Origin: Collinsella aerofaciens
GTDB lineage: Bacteria; Actinomycetota; Coriobacteriia; Coriobacteriales; Coriobacteriaceae
Assembly (NCBI RefSeq): GCF_028206795.1
Contig: NZ_JAQLFJ010000003.1
Location: forward strand, 166,419 to 230,418
Reading direction: 5' to 3'
Length of the DNA stretch: 64,000 nt
A program made the position numbers and the translations under genes. Below, piece by piece: positions 15,354-24,219 of the stretch (positions are counted from its first letter, which is position 1; every line of letters starts with the position of its first letter). The notes under the pieces are model-generated. The model searched no databases. It was not told the DNA's origin and saw only the letters and a program-made list of their open reading frames with translations.

Positions 15354-16784
15354 TCAGCCCTTCGCGTTCGATGCGTTTCGCCTCGCGTTCGCCCTCTTCC
15401 TGCTATTCCTGGCGTTCTTTGCTCTCGTGCATTCCTCTGAACAGCATCGCGATTTGCCGTTTGCGGTGTCGGCGAACGGCCGGCCACAGTGCTCGCATAT
15501 TTTGACGACATCAACCGAATAGCTCTTTGCAAGCGCAACCCAAAGGCGTGTAGCAGCATCGGGCACGCAAAGGTCGAAAGAGGAGCCGCGACCATAATCG
15601 ATGACGCCATTAGCCATCTGCGGCGGACTCTGCCGCTTGGGCTCGAGGATTCTCCTCCACCTATAACCCGCGCAGCGCGAGAACCACTCCGTCATGTCCT
15701 GCACCAGATGCGAGGCCAGGGATTCCTCGGTCTTGAGAACGCGCTCGGAAGACTCGTCGAGCCCCCTGAGAGCATCACCAGGCACCCTTGCAACAAAAGA
15801 CGGACCTGGAAAGTCAGTTTCCCCAACCGTCTCCATAAAGGACAATGTATCGTTCTTGCACCACCTGACATACGAACGCTCGACCATGGCAGTTCCGGGC
15901 TCAATCCTTTCATTGATCACCGTCCACTCGCCACCGCGCTTAAGTCCGCCCACGAAACCATCCCTAAACTCATGGTCGCTAGGGATTTGCAGGTTGGTGA
16001 GAACCACGTACGCGGTTTTATTTGCCTCAATGTTGCCAAAGCAATACACGCGCCAATAGGGATCCAAAACCCCCAGCGAAGACGGCGAACCCATCTCGAC
16101 CGACGAAGCCAGGGAGGAAATCTTCATTGCCCCGACGACCGAAAGCCAGGCATCAAGCGGTTCGTCGATTTCATAGGGACCGACTCTCCCCACAAAGCCA
16201 AACAAAGGACCGGTTACGCGCGCCGCGGCAGCGAATCTCTCCCAAGGATCGATGTTGGAAGCCTTGTCACCGGGATGCGGCGCGTCGTCGACGCGGCAAA
16301 CCGGTGCCGGCACTTCTGACAGGGCGAGCAGCATTGCACCAACGCTTCCGTAATCTTCCAATTTACAAGACGGCAGAACGCCTTCCGGAAGACCGTCAAG
16401 AACCACGGAGCGAATCAGGCCGAAAGCAAGGTCCTTGTCCGCCCCCGGCGCGTCTGTTTCCACACTCGACGGCCTGTTCGGCATACCGATTGACCCTTCG
16501 CGATAGGTGAAGCTCATGTGATCGCCAGCATTCTCGCCCGCAACGTCCGGAACGAGACGACCGTTCTCGTGAAATTCAAGCCCGTCCTTCGTCTTATAAC
16601 CGACCTGAACCTGACCGGTCGCGGGATCAAGCGGCATAATCGGCCAATCTCGCCATTCATCTTCAGGCGGCAAAGACGACTCTCCCTCCTCCACAACGTC
16701 GATAGTCCTTGAGTCCGATTCGTCACTCTTGACGTCGGTCAGCAGCGATTCAATCTTCTTTTTAAAAATATTGATAAGCATCAT
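15354..16784 (-). CDS. Uncharacterised cargo protein with C-terminal zinc-ribbon
   Basis: A 476-residue protein I do not recognise, convergent with the integrase gene (1-nt gap). It starts with a short basic segment (MMLINIFKKKIESLL) and has a largely acidic globular body. The C-terminus is KICEHCGRPFAD, then SRCCSEECTRAKNARNSRKR. The C-x2-C...C-x3-C pattern with a basic tail resembles CGNR-type zinc fingers, suggesting nucleic-acid binding. GGGGG lies upstream of the double ATG at 16784. It could be a defence or regulatory cargo gene; nothing more specific is visible. Confidence 0.7.
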   Translation of the reverse strand: MMLINIFKKKIESLLTDVKSDESDSRTIDVVEEGESSLPPEDEWRDWPIMPLDPATGQVQVGYKTKDGLEFHENGRLVPDVAGENAGDHMSFTYREGSIGMPNRPSSVETDAPGADKDLAFGLIRSVVLDGLPEGVLPSCKLEDYGSVGAMLLALSEVPAPVCRVDDAPHPGDKASNIDPWERFAAAARVTGPLFGFVGRVGPYEIDEPLDAWLSVVGAMKISSLASSVEMGSPSSLGVLDPYWRVYCFGNIEANKTAYVVLTNLQIPSDHEFRDGFVGGLKRGGEWTVINERIEPGTAMVERSYVRWCKNDTLSFMETVGETDFPGPSFVARVPGDALRGLDESSERVLKTEESLASHLVQDMTEWFSRCAGYRWRRILEPKRQSPPQMANGVIDYGRGSSFDLCVPDAATRLWVALAKSYSVDVVKICEHCGRPFADTANGKSRCCSEECTRAKNARNSRKRANARRNASNAKG

Positions 16785-16900
16785 CGCAGGTAAACCCCCG
16801 TAATAGGTGATGTAATACCCCGGTTTATGCCCACTGGCGGCATTGTGTAGTCACGGAGCAGTTCCCGTCCCGTACCACACATACCGAAGGAGGCATTCAC

Positions 16901-17107
16901 ATGGACGACAACGAAACGCCCGACATCCAGAACGGCCCGATTCTCACCCGTGATGAGGTCGCCGACAAGCTGCATCTCACCCCCGACACCGCCGGCCAGC
17001 TCATCGCTCGCACCGGCATGGGCATCTACCTTTGCCGTCGCACATATATTTATGAGCGCGATCTCAACGCCTTTCTCAGCGCCCTGCGCGGCAAGGGCGG
17101 TGAGTAG
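16901..17107 (+). CDS. Small HTH DNA-binding protein, excisionase-like
   Basis: A 68-residue protein with a winged-HTH (MerR/Xis-like) pattern: ILTRDEVADKLHLTPDTAGQ, then IYLCRRTYIYERDLNAFLSA. Proteins of this size and fold next to tyrosine integrases usually act as excisionase or directionality factor. GAAGGAGG lies 10 nt before the ATG. The next gene begins within 2 nt of its stop codon, so it heads a short operon. Confidence 0.75.
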   Translation: MDDNETPDIQNGPILTRDEVADKLHLTPDTAGQLIARTGMGIYLCRRTYIYERDLNAFLSALRGKGGE

Positions 17108-17108
17108 C

Positions 17109-17741
17109 GTGATTGACTACGAGGGTCTGCCCGCGACCAAAAACTATTACGACACCCTCGGCACCGTCATTACACCCAAGGCCTGGCAGGCGCTGCGCGG
17201 CCCCCGTCGCAACGCCCATCGCATCCCCCCGAACACCCCCGAGCTCATTGCCGAGCGCGCCGCCGTCATCTTTGCCGCCAAGACCGCAACCGCAAAAGAA
17301 GAAGAGTCTGCGCGCCTCTCCGCCGGCGCGTGGATTTGGATTGCCCGCGACGACGATAACGCTGCGGCTGCGGAAGCCGTTGCCATCGCGATGTCCTCAT
17401 GCGAGCGCACCTCTTTCACAAGCGCGCCGGAGCTCGCCAAAGCCTGGAACGGCGGCGAGCTCTTTGGCCCGAACTCAAAATCGCACGCCGTCGACCCCTA
17501 TCGCGACCCTCCCGTACTCGTCATCGCAGACGTCGGGGCCAGCCGTATGCGCGAGGAGACTGACGCGCTCCTCGAGCTGCTCGGCGACCGTCGACGCCAC
17601 AAACGCGCAACCTTGTTCGCATCAACGTTCACCGGAAAAAGCGTCGGCCGAGCGCTTGGGGCAGCCGGAGGAAACCCCGAACGCATACACGAGCTCATCG
17701 AGCTGATTAGCGCCGGGGTGCGCGAAGGGAGGCAGTCGTGA
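17109..17741 (+). CDS. DnaC/IstB-like protein with degenerate P-loop
   Basis: A 210-residue protein starting at a GTG that follows the HTH stop directly. The C-terminal part resembles helicase-loader ATPases: VLVIADVGASRMREETDALL fits a Walker B/sensor region and ATLFASTFTGKSVGRAL fits the later sensor-1 strand. The expected Walker A site is replaced by GAWIWIARDDDNAAAAEAV, with no G-K-(S/T). It may be a catalytically dead relative that binds replication proteins or DNA for the mobile element. The alternative is an unrelated fold with chance similarity. Confidence 0.6.
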   Translation: MIDYEGLPATKNYYDTLGTVITPKAWQALRGPRRNAHRIPPNTPELIAERAAVIFAAKTATAKEEESARLSAGAWIWIARDDDNAAAAEAVAIAMSSCERTSFTSAPELAKAWNGGELFGPNSKSHAVDPYRDPPVLVIADVGASRMREETDALLELLGDRRRHKRATLFASTFTGKSVGRALGAAGGNPERIHELIELISAGVREGRQS

Positions 17742-17825
17742 CCAGCACGAGGGCGCGAGCTCCGCCCTACAGCGGTATTCGCCATTAGCAGCTTTTCTAT
17801 ACGTCTCAACATTTAGGAGGTACTT

Positions 17826-18290
17826 ATGCGGCATCAGACTGTCGTAGTCCAGACGGACAGCGGTCCGGCCCTTGTCTTCGACACCGCCAAGAAGCGCTAT
17901 GTCTACCATGGCAGCCAGGACACCCCCGTCCTCAACCCCGAGCACACCGAAGACGCCCAGAGCGTCTGGATCCCGCAGTTCAAGCAGGCGATTCCGAACG
18001 TTCCCCGCACTTTCATGGCGTTTAGCCCCACTGACGAGGCCGTCGACGCGATGGATTGTCTCGCTGCCATCGACGAGTGCTATGGCATCCCCGACTACGA
18101 GCTTGTCAAGATCGCAGCTCGCGCCTATGTCGTCAACGGCACCGGCGCGGCGCACGACGCGTTTGTCAAACGCTTCGCGGCTCGACTCGAGGACATCACC
18201 CAGGAACTCGGTGTCTTCGGCGCGGTCCCCATTGGACTCGCCGATCGCGCCCCCTTGCCCCTCTTCACCGTCGAGGACATCGACGACTAG
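17826..18290 (+). CDS. Hypothetical mobile-element protein
   Basis: 154 residues, not recognised. It is soluble, acidic at the C-terminus (FTVEDIDD) and has no membrane segment or metal motif. The ribosome site AGGAGG 5 nt before the ATG is strong, so expression is likely. It is followed by a GC hairpin at 18301-18324 and another unrecognised gene. Its place between the HTH/helicase-loader-like pair and the mobilization genes suggests a replication, regulation or anti-restriction role, but there is no motif to choose between them. Confidence 0.7.
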   Translation: MRHQTVVVQTDSGPALVFDTAKKRYVYHGSQDTPVLNPEHTEDAQSVWIPQFKQAIPNVPRTFMAFSPTDEAVDAMDCLAAIDECYGIPDYELVKIAARAYVVNGTGAAHDAFVKRFAARLEDITQELGVFGAVPIGLADRAPLPLFTVEDIDD

Positions 18291-18300
18291 CCCATCGTAC

Positions 18301-18324
18301 GCCGCCGCCCGAGCGGGCGGCGGC
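18301..18324 (+). terminator. GC hairpin between two hypothetical genes
   Basis: Ten-bp perfect stem GCCGCCGCCC/GGGCGGCGGC with a GAGC loop and no U-tract. Possibly a transcript-processing or attenuation hairpin. Confidence 0.45.
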
Positions 18325-18347
18325 CCTCTCACATCGAAAGGAAAACC

Positions 18348-18806
18348 ATGCCCAAGAAAAGTGCCGATAAGAACCACAAGCCCCTCACCCTCAACGGCCA
18401 CTCCTTCCGCATCCCCTCGGACGCCGAATGCCTGCTCGACGGCTGGAGCACCTACGGCGTCCAGCCCATCGTTATCGAGCCCGCAGAGAAGATCGAGGGC
18501 ATCCCCGGCGCCTTCGTCATCGCGTCCCACTCCTCCGTCCCCAACATCCCTTACGTCGCGCCCGCCATCGTCGCGGAAATCGCCAAGCGCTGGCCCGGCA
18601 TCGACCCCCGCGAGCTCGCCAGGGTCATCGTCGGGGTCGCCCGCAGCGGCGATCGCTCTTACACCCCGGACAGCGTCCTCCGCGGTATCGATAGCATCCT
18701 GGACCTCGATGCGACGGGAGTCGTGAACAAGCTTGTCGCCTATCCTCCCCTCCCGGCAGACCAGGCGCCCGAGAGCTATCCCAACGTCCTTCTCGAAGAC
18801 GAGTAG
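18348..18806 (+). CDS. Hypothetical mobile-element protein
   Basis: 152 residues, not recognised. The N-terminus is basic (MPKKSADKNHKPLTL) and the middle is hydrophobic but soluble-looking (GAFVIASHSSVPNIPYVAPA). The C-terminus is acidic (YPNVLLEDE). The ribosome site GAAAGG lies 8 nt upstream of the ATG. It is co-directional with the mobilization genes and probably co-transcribed with the preceding gene. No catalytic motif is visible. Confidence 0.7.
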   Translation: MPKKSADKNHKPLTLNGHSFRIPSDAECLLDGWSTYGVQPIVIEPAEKIEGIPGAFVIASHSSVPNIPYVAPAIVAEIAKRWPGIDPRELARVIVGVARSGDRSYTPDSVLRGIDSILDLDATGVVNKLVAYPPLPADQAPESYPNVLLEDE

Positions 18807-18812
18807 GGCTCA

Positions 18813-18849
18813 AGCGGGGCGGATCGACAACGGTCGGTCCGCCCCTGCT
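18813..18849. repeat. Inverted repeat upstream of mobC-like gene, candidate oriT hairpin
   Basis: GGGGCGGA (18816-18823) pairs with TCCGCCCC (18838-18845); flanking AGC/GCT extend it with one bulge. It sits 40 nt before the relaxosome-protein gene, where transfer origins are often found. Being an oriT is inference; it could equally be a terminator. Confidence 0.35.
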
Positions 18850-18888
18850 TTCGGGCCGATGATCACCGCACATCGAAGAGAGGACCGA

Positions 18889-19353
18889 ATGACAGCAGCA
18901 ACAAAGAACGTCAGCGTGAAGCTCGACTCAAAGCTCTACACCGCCCTCAAGACGCGGGCAGAGCTCAACGACTCCAACGTCAGCGACGAGATCCGCTCGC
19001 TCCTGCGCTCGGCGCTCGCCGCGGAGGGGCTCGACCTCTACGGCAACGAGGTCGCGGGCTTCATACGCGGCGTCGTCGACGCGCGATTGGACGTCGCCGC
19101 ACTCGACATCGAGCGCAAGCTCGACGCCACCGAGGACCGCATCGCCGCGGTCCTCTCGCGCCCCATGACCGCCGCCATCATGGCCGGCCTCATGTCGGCC
19201 GACGTCCTCAAGGCCTCCTACGCCTCGCTCGACGACGTCCCCGTCGCGGACATCTGGAAGAACTACCTCGCGCAAGCCGGCGAGCTCAGCCGCGCCGGCC
19301 TCGGCCAAATCGACGAGGTGAAGCTCCACGCGCGCGAGCGCGCCGATGGCTAG
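18889..19353 (+). CDS. MobC-like relaxosome accessory protein (ribbon-helix-helix)
   Basis: A 154-residue protein whose N-terminus (NVSVKLDSKLYTALKTRAEL, then SDEIRSLLRSAL) has the ribbon-helix-helix signature of CopG/MobC DNA-binding proteins. The remainder is helical (ARLDVAALDIERKLDATEDR). It would bind the transfer origin and recruit the relaxase, whose gene overlaps its 3' end by 8 nt. Ribosome site GAAGAGAGGA lies just upstream of the ATG at 18889. The reading frame extends upstream, but without protein-like sequence. Confidence 0.75.
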   Translation: MTAATKNVSVKLDSKLYTALKTRAELNDSNVSDEIRSLLRSALAAEGLDLYGNEVAGFIRGVVDARLDVAALDIERKLDATEDRIAAVLSRPMTAAIMAGLMSADVLKASYASLDDVPVADIWKNYLAQAGELSRAGLGQIDEVKLHARERADG

Positions 19354-20701
19354 CCCGCCCGTCATCGTCAACCACTCCGTCGTCCGCGCGGGGGCGTCCA
19401 CGAGGGCGTCCGCCGCGGGACTGGCGGCATACGCCGGCACCCGCCGCGGCGTCGTCATCGAGGTCAGCGAGGCCGACGACAGGAGGCTCGGCGTCGACGG
19501 CCTGGCCGCCTACGCCGCGAACAGGACCGGCTCGACCGGCGGCCTCTGGGGCGCGGACGGCCCGGTCGCCGTCGCCGAGGCGAGGCGCGCCATCGCCCAA
19601 AACGGCGGCGCGGTGCTCACCACCGTCGTCACGGTCCCGAACGACATCGCCCCAGATGCCGGCCTCGACCGCCTGGACGCCTGGCAGGCCCTGGTGCGGT
19701 CCGAGTGGCCGAGGCTCTTCTCCGAGATGACCGGCGTGCCCGAGAGCCGCGTGGAGTTCTATGCGGCGATGCACATCAACGGCACGAGCCACCACGTCCA
19801 CATCCTCACGGTCGACCGCTCGGGCGACTGGGACTCCCTGCTGCCAAAGGGGAAGATGGAGGCGGCCAGACTCGAGATCTCCTCGAAGGCCATGGCACCG
19901 CTGCTGCGGGAAGCGTACATCGAGCGCGACCTCGCGAGGAAGGCGGCCCTGGAAGCAGTTGCACGAATCGACCGCGGAAAGCTCGACATCGGCCTGCCGC
20001 CGAACGGAAGGATCGAGGCCGCCCACCTCAGGCGTTTCCATCCGGAGGCCTCCGCCGCGTTGAGGGAGGCCCTCGGCCAGGCGGCGTCCGACTCCCCCGC
20101 ACTCGCCGGCGCACTGAAGCGCCACAAGAAGGCGGTCGAGAGGTGCGCCGACCTCAAGTGCCTGACCGGTGAGGCGCGGGATGTCTACGTCCGCAAGGCA
20201 GCCGCCGACCTCGGCCTCCGGTGCGAGAACGCGGCGCTGCGGGTCATAGCCCCAGACAGGACGCCGGCTCGCGAGGAGGTGCCGACACGACGCGCCGCGC
20301 CCCAAACCGGCCCCGCGACGGAGAGGCGGCGGGAAGCCGGACTCGCCACCGAGGCCCGCTCCTGCATCCCGAAGGCGCGCCTCGAAAGGATCGCACGAAA
20401 GGCCGCGCGCGGCCGGGCCCTCGAGCCGGCAGACCTCAGGGGGTGTCCCACGGCGGACCGGGCGTTCAGGCGCGCCCCGTCGGCAGGCACCGCCCTAGGG
20501 CGCGCCGCCGCGATGGCGACCCTGGTCGCCAGGGAGACCACGCGGGACGCCAGAGGACGCGACATGGGAGACGAGGCCGGCGAGAGGGCGCTGAGACTCA
20601 TCGCCGCGACCCTGAGGGTCCTCGCCTCCGGCGGCACCGGGCCGTCGAGCGTCCCCGCAGTGAAGATAGCGAACAGGATAGAGAGGACGATCACGAGATG
20701 A
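19346..20701 (+). CDS. MobP-type relaxase
   Basis: The DNA-nicking transesterase (451 aa) that starts mobilization. The HUH metal site is visible as AAMHINGTSHHVHILTVDR (H143, H150, H152). Upstream LGVDGLAAYAANRTGS fits the tyrosine/arginine region found near the N-terminus of MobP3-like relaxases. Residues 290-451 are Arg-rich and probably bind DNA or the coupling protein. It overlaps the mobC-like gene by 8 nt and the coupling-protein ATG by 4 nt (ATGA), so the three genes are translated as a unit. Very GC-rich, unlike the AT-rich cargo to its right. Confidence 0.85.
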   Translation: MASPPVIVNHSVVRAGASTRASAAGLAAYAGTRRGVVIEVSEADDRRLGVDGLAAYAANRTGSTGGLWGADGPVAVAEARRAIAQNGGAVLTTVVTVPNDIAPDAGLDRLDAWQALVRSEWPRLFSEMTGVPESRVEFYAAMHINGTSHHVHILTVDRSGDWDSLLPKGKMEAARLEISSKAMAPLLREAYIERDLARKAALEAVARIDRGKLDIGLPPNGRIEAAHLRRFHPEASAALREALGQAASDSPALAGALKRHKKAVERCADLKCLTGEARDVYVRKAAADLGLRCENAALRVIAPDRTPAREEVPTRRAAPQTGPATERRREAGLATEARSCIPKARLERIARKAARGRALEPADLRGCPTADRAFRRAPSAGTALGRAAAMATLVARETTRDARGRDMGDEAGERALRLIAATLRVLASGGTGPSSVPAVKIANRIERTITR

Positions 20702-22656
20702 AACCGAAATCCTTCAACCGCGACATGAAAAAGGAACTCGCCGGCACGCTCGCGGCCCACGGCGTCGCCGCCGTCATAGCCTGCGCCGCGACCGCCGGCG
20801 CCTGGGACTACGCCAGGTGGTGGCCCCTATCCCTCATCTCGGGCCTCTCCGTCCTGCTGCGGCTGCCCACGGCCGACCCGGGCCCCGAGCCCGCCTACGT
20901 CTTCCGCGGCCCCCTCGAGGCGGCCGCCGACGCGGCGGCGTCGGGCCAGGCGGGCGAGCTGCTCGCGGCGCTCGCCCTCGTCGCGGCCTCCGTCCTCGCG
21001 CTCGGATTCGTTTCTTGGGGCCGCTCATGGGCGAGACTCCACGACGGGACGTTCGCCGGCGACCGCGCGCCCACGCGCACGCACGGGGACGCCTGGCTCG
21101 AGTCGAGGCCCTCCAGGGTCGCGAGGCGCTGCCCTCCCTGGGACGGGAAGGCCGCCGCGAAGGGACTCGTGGCGGCCGGCTGCATCGGCGGTGGGATCGC
21201 GATGGTCCCCGCCGTCCACTGCCTCATAAGGGCGGGCAGCGGCGCGGGCAAAAGCAGACGCGCGACGGCACCCTCGATCGTCGCGGCGATCGACCGCAAC
21301 GCCCACGGGATCCCGACGTCCGTCATCGTCCACGACCCGAAGTCCGAGATTCGCGCATGGACCGAGCCGCTCGCCAGGAGGGCCGGGATGGAGGTCGTCG
21401 CCATCCGGCTCGACGAGCCCGTCAAGTCGGCGAGGTTCAACCCCCTCGACCGCGCCATCGCGGCACTCGGGACCGAGGGCGTCGCAGGTGCCGTGGCCGA
21501 GCTCCGCGAGCTGTCGGCGGCCATCGTGCCCGACGCCTTCTCCTCCGGCCAGAGGTTCTTCACGGACGCCAGCCGCAACCTGCTGACCGGCCTCTGCCTG
21601 CTCGCGATAGCGGACGGGCGGATTCCCGACGGTGCCCGGAACCTATCGACCGTGCTCGCGCTCCTGGAGCCCCGCGACGGGAAGAGCTCGGTAAAGTCGC
21701 TGGAGGAGCTCGCCGCGGACCTGCCGACGGGAAACCCGGCGCGCCAGTTCCTCCTCGTCGCCTCGTCGAACGGCGGCGGAGGGGAGGCCCTCGTCTCCAC
21801 CGCGCGCAACTACCTCATGTCCTTCTGCGACGACGACGTCAGCCGCATGCTCTGGGACGGCGAGGTCGACCTCGCATCGGTCGGACGCAAGCCCACCATC
21901 CTCTACATCGCCAGCGCGACGGACCGCGGCGACCGCGGCGCACTCGTCTCGTGCATATTCTCGCAGGCGCTGTCGGCGCTGCGCGAGACCGCGCGCCTGT
22001 CAGGCGGCAGGCTGCCGGCGGAGACCCTGCTCGCCATCGACGAGGGCTCGGGCATCCCCAAGATCCCGCGCCTGCTGGGCGACCTCGCGGAGGTCCGCAG
22101 CATCGGGCTGCACGTCGTCTTCGTGCTCCAGAACACCCATCTGCTCGAGGCGCGATGCGGTTACTCCAGGGCGGAGTCGGACGCGCTGCTGACGCTGCTC
22201 GGCACCCAGGTCGTCCTCTCGGTAGAGTCCGTCGACGAGGCGGAGGAAATCAGCAAGCGTCTCGGCGACTACAGCGTGAGGACGACCGGGGAGAGCTCCA
22301 CCAAGGGGACGCAGAGCTCCTCGTCCGGCAAGTCGTTCTCCGTGGCGCGCCGCCCGCTGATCACACCGTCGGAGCTCATGGCCTGGAGTGCGCGCGAGAA
22401 CGGCGCGCTCGTGATCGACGCGGAGGGCCCGATGGCGCTCGCCAGCCGCGACATCACCGAGACGTTCCTGGGGCCGCTGCTGGGCCTGACGCCGCCGGGG
22501 GCCGAGGACGCGCTGCTCGCGCGGGCGCTCGAGGGGGAGGTCCGCAACGCCGGTCCGGCACCGGTATGGCGCATCCCGGAGAAGCCTAAAAAGCCCAAGG
22601 GGTCGCCGTCCGGCGGCAGGAAGCGCAAGGTATCCGCCGCGCCCGACGGGTTCTGA
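20698..22656 (+). CDS. VirD4/TraG-like type IV coupling protein
   Basis: An inner-membrane ATPase (652 aa) that links the relaxosome to a secretion channel. Two membrane helices lie near residues 22-36 and 86-106. Walker A is GSGAGKS at residues 180-186, Walker B is TLLAIDEGSGIP, and SIGLHVVFVLQNTHLLEAR fits the RecA-like motif that follows. Its own element lacks the channel, so it must use one from a co-resident conjugative element. It starts inside the relaxase stop codon. The C-terminus is basic (KPKKPKGSPSGGRKRK). Confidence 0.88.
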   Translation: MKPKSFNRDMKKELAGTLAAHGVAAVIACAATAGAWDYARWWPLSLISGLSVLLRLPTADPGPEPAYVFRGPLEAAADAAASGQAGELLAALALVAASVLALGFVSWGRSWARLHDGTFAGDRAPTRTHGDAWLESRPSRVARRCPPWDGKAAAKGLVAAGCIGGGIAMVPAVHCLIRAGSGAGKSRRATAPSIVAAIDRNAHGIPTSVIVHDPKSEIRAWTEPLARRAGMEVVAIRLDEPVKSARFNPLDRAIAALGTEGVAGAVAELRELSAAIVPDAFSSGQRFFTDASRNLLTGLCLLAIADGRIPDGARNLSTVLALLEPRDGKSSVKSLEELAADLPTGNPARQFLLVASSNGGGGEALVSTARNYLMSFCDDDVSRMLWDGEVDLASVGRKPTILYIASATDRGDRGALVSCIFSQALSALRETARLSGGRLPAETLLAIDEGSGIPKIPRLLGDLAEVRSIGLHVVFVLQNTHLLEARCGYSRAESDALLTLLGTQVVLSVESVDEAEEISKRLGDYSVRTTGESSTKGTQSSSSGKSFSVARRPLITPSELMAWSARENGALVIDAEGPMALASRDITETFLGPLLGLTPPGAEDALLARALEGEVRNAGPAPVWRIPEKPKKPKGSPSGGRKRKVSAAPDGF

Positions 22657-22682
22657 TGCGTCATACGGCCCTGCCTGCGAAA

Positions 22683-22730
22683 ACGGCCCGCCGTCATACG
22701 GCGCGCGAGGCGCGTATGACGGCGGGCCGT
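22683..22730 (+). terminator. 18-bp hairpin after the mobilization operon
   Basis: Perfect stem 22683-22700/22713-22730 (ACGGCCCGCCGTCATACG and its complement) 26 nt after the coupling-protein stop. There is no U-tract. Confidence 0.65.
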
Positions 22731-22757
22731 GACCGCCTTCCGGTTTAACCGGCTATG

Positions 22758-22991
22758 CTACCAGCGGAAACGAACTCGGCACGCCGAGTTGCGCCGCAAA
22801 ATCCCGGGCGCCCGTAGTGCGCCCTTATCCTGCTCATGATGGCGCACCTCAACCCAAAGGCCCTCCAACACGTCGTCGAACCCGAAATCGAGCTCCGCCT
22901 GGACGCTCTCGCCGAGCGCATCGCCCAGGGCGAGCTCCGGAACCTTCGTCACACGGCCGTCCAGCCACTCAATCTCTGTCATCGCGCGCAT
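22758..22991 (-). CDS. Possible small protein of unknown function
   Basis: 77 codons reading MRAMTEIEWLDGRVTKVPEL, then acidic sequence (DALGESVQAELDFGFDDVLEG), with GGAAGGGGC 7-8 nt before the ATG. The first 55 residues look like a real acidic protein; the last 20 (ILRRNSACRVRFRW) do not, so the 3' end may be eroded. It converges on the mobilization operon. It could be a remnant; the plus-strand frame over the same bases is less convincing. Confidence 0.35.
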   Translation of the reverse strand: MRAMTEIEWLDGRVTKVPELALGDALGESVQAELDFGFDDVLEGLWVEVRHHEQDKGALRAPGILRRNSACRVRFRW

Positions 22992-23491
22992 GGTGCAAGC
23001 CCCTTCCGACACGGGATTGTCAGCTCAACCCGACCCTTACCCATACGGACGAACATAACTCGCCAGGGGAAGCCCCTGAAGGCCGTGCGCCACAACATGA
23101 GGCCGAATCCGCCCCCGGCTGGACAGGCCAACAACGAAGGAGCACACGGAACCGGCGCGGCGTTACAACCGTCCCGGCAAGCGTGTCACTTGGCCAAGTC
23201 ATGATGCCGACAAACCCGGAAATGCTCCAACGGAGCGCCGAACGAGCGTAACAATATAAAGCCGTGCAACACGCGTTGGACGACCAGAACATCCCAAACA
23301 AAGGCCTGTCGGTCCCACCTTCAAGCCCAATAGCAAAATGTGCATCAGCGGATTTGCAGCGATACAAGTCTCAACCGTCACCATCACACCGCAGCGCGCC
23401 TAGTCCCACTCATCCTACTGCAAATGTCCCAGAACGAGAAAACGTCCAGCTTAACATGCCAACCTTTATATCCGCACGCGCGTAATTCAAC
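22992..23491. other. Gene-free stretch inside the mobile element
   Basis: 500 bases with short frames on both strands but no ribosome site plus protein-like sequence together. Composition shifts here from GC-rich to markedly AT-richer, so a recombination junction probably lies in this stretch. Confidence 0.5.
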
Positions 23492-24118
23492 TCATAAGGA
23501 CCGGCTATCCCTTACCTGTGACACAATCTCAAACGCACAGAACAGAATCATCAGTCCAATCATCGCATAAGAGGCAGCCGAACCTTCAAGCACTATTCCA
23601 CAAAGAACAATCTCCGCGCCGCCAATAAGAACTGTTATCAGGCGCTCTGCCTTTTTGCTCTCGCCGCTCGCATAAAAAGGCGGCAAAGCGCACAAGATCA
23701 CATATAGCCCGGGAAGGGAATACAGGATCGATAGTCCAAGTCCCCCATCAACCGCAGTGCTTTGCGTAAGAATCAACTGAACCCAAACGGCAATTATCAC
23801 TGAGCAGGTTGTCGATAAAAGAAGACTAGAAATATAGCACGCAACAAAGTCCCGTCGCATTCGAACAGAGAAATCCGCGAACTCTCTTCGCCGCGTGGAA
23901 ACAATAAGGTACGCAGAAATTGCAATAGAACCAATCAGAGAAAACAGCGGAACAATCAGCAATTCAAGCTTATTACCCCATCGATCAACCACGCCCCCAC
24001 TCCAATGAGCGGGAATTGTATCAGGGAGGACTGACCAAGCCGCCCATAGAATCAGAAATGGAAGAATAGAGAGGACGAAAGATGATAACACTGCAGTAAT
24101 TTTTTTTGAGGCTCTCAT
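23492..24118 (-). CDS. SdpI-like DUF1648 six-helix membrane protein (immunity-type)
   Basis: 208 residues with six predicted helices (near residues 5-25, 46-68, 85-110, 122-145, 155-178 and 183-202). PDTIPAHWSGGVVDRWGNK after helix 1 is the DUF1648 signature seen in SdpI, the immunity and signalling protein against the SdpC toxin of Bacillus subtilis. Size and topology also match SdpI, although the C-terminal SdpI motif is not obvious. AAGGAG lies 10 nt before the ATG at 24118; the in-frame GTG at 24145 lacks a site. Base composition is much lower in GC than the mobilization genes. Divergent from the small leader-like peptide gene at 24220. Confidence 0.75.
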   Translation of the reverse strand: MRASKKITAVLSSFVLSILPFLILWAAWSVLPDTIPAHWSGGVVDRWGNKLELLIVPLFSLIGSIAISAYLIVSTRRREFADFSVRMRRDFVACYISSLLLSTTCSVIIAVWVQLILTQSTAVDGGLGLSILYSLPGLYVILCALPPFYASGESKKAERLITVLIGGAEIVLCGIVLEGSAASYAMIGLMILFCAFEIVSQVRDSRSL

Positions 24119-24219
24119 CGATTCCGCATCTCCTTGCGCGCTCACATTCCACTCCGCCTTAAATCAAGTATAAATACACAGTCTTTCAAGACAGCTATTC
24201 AACATTGGTGGTCACCGCT

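Noticed and set aside
23020..23367. A 115-codon minus-strand frame in the gene-free part of the mobile element
   Set aside because: Cys/Trp/Ser-rich composition without recognisable structure and no ribosome site.
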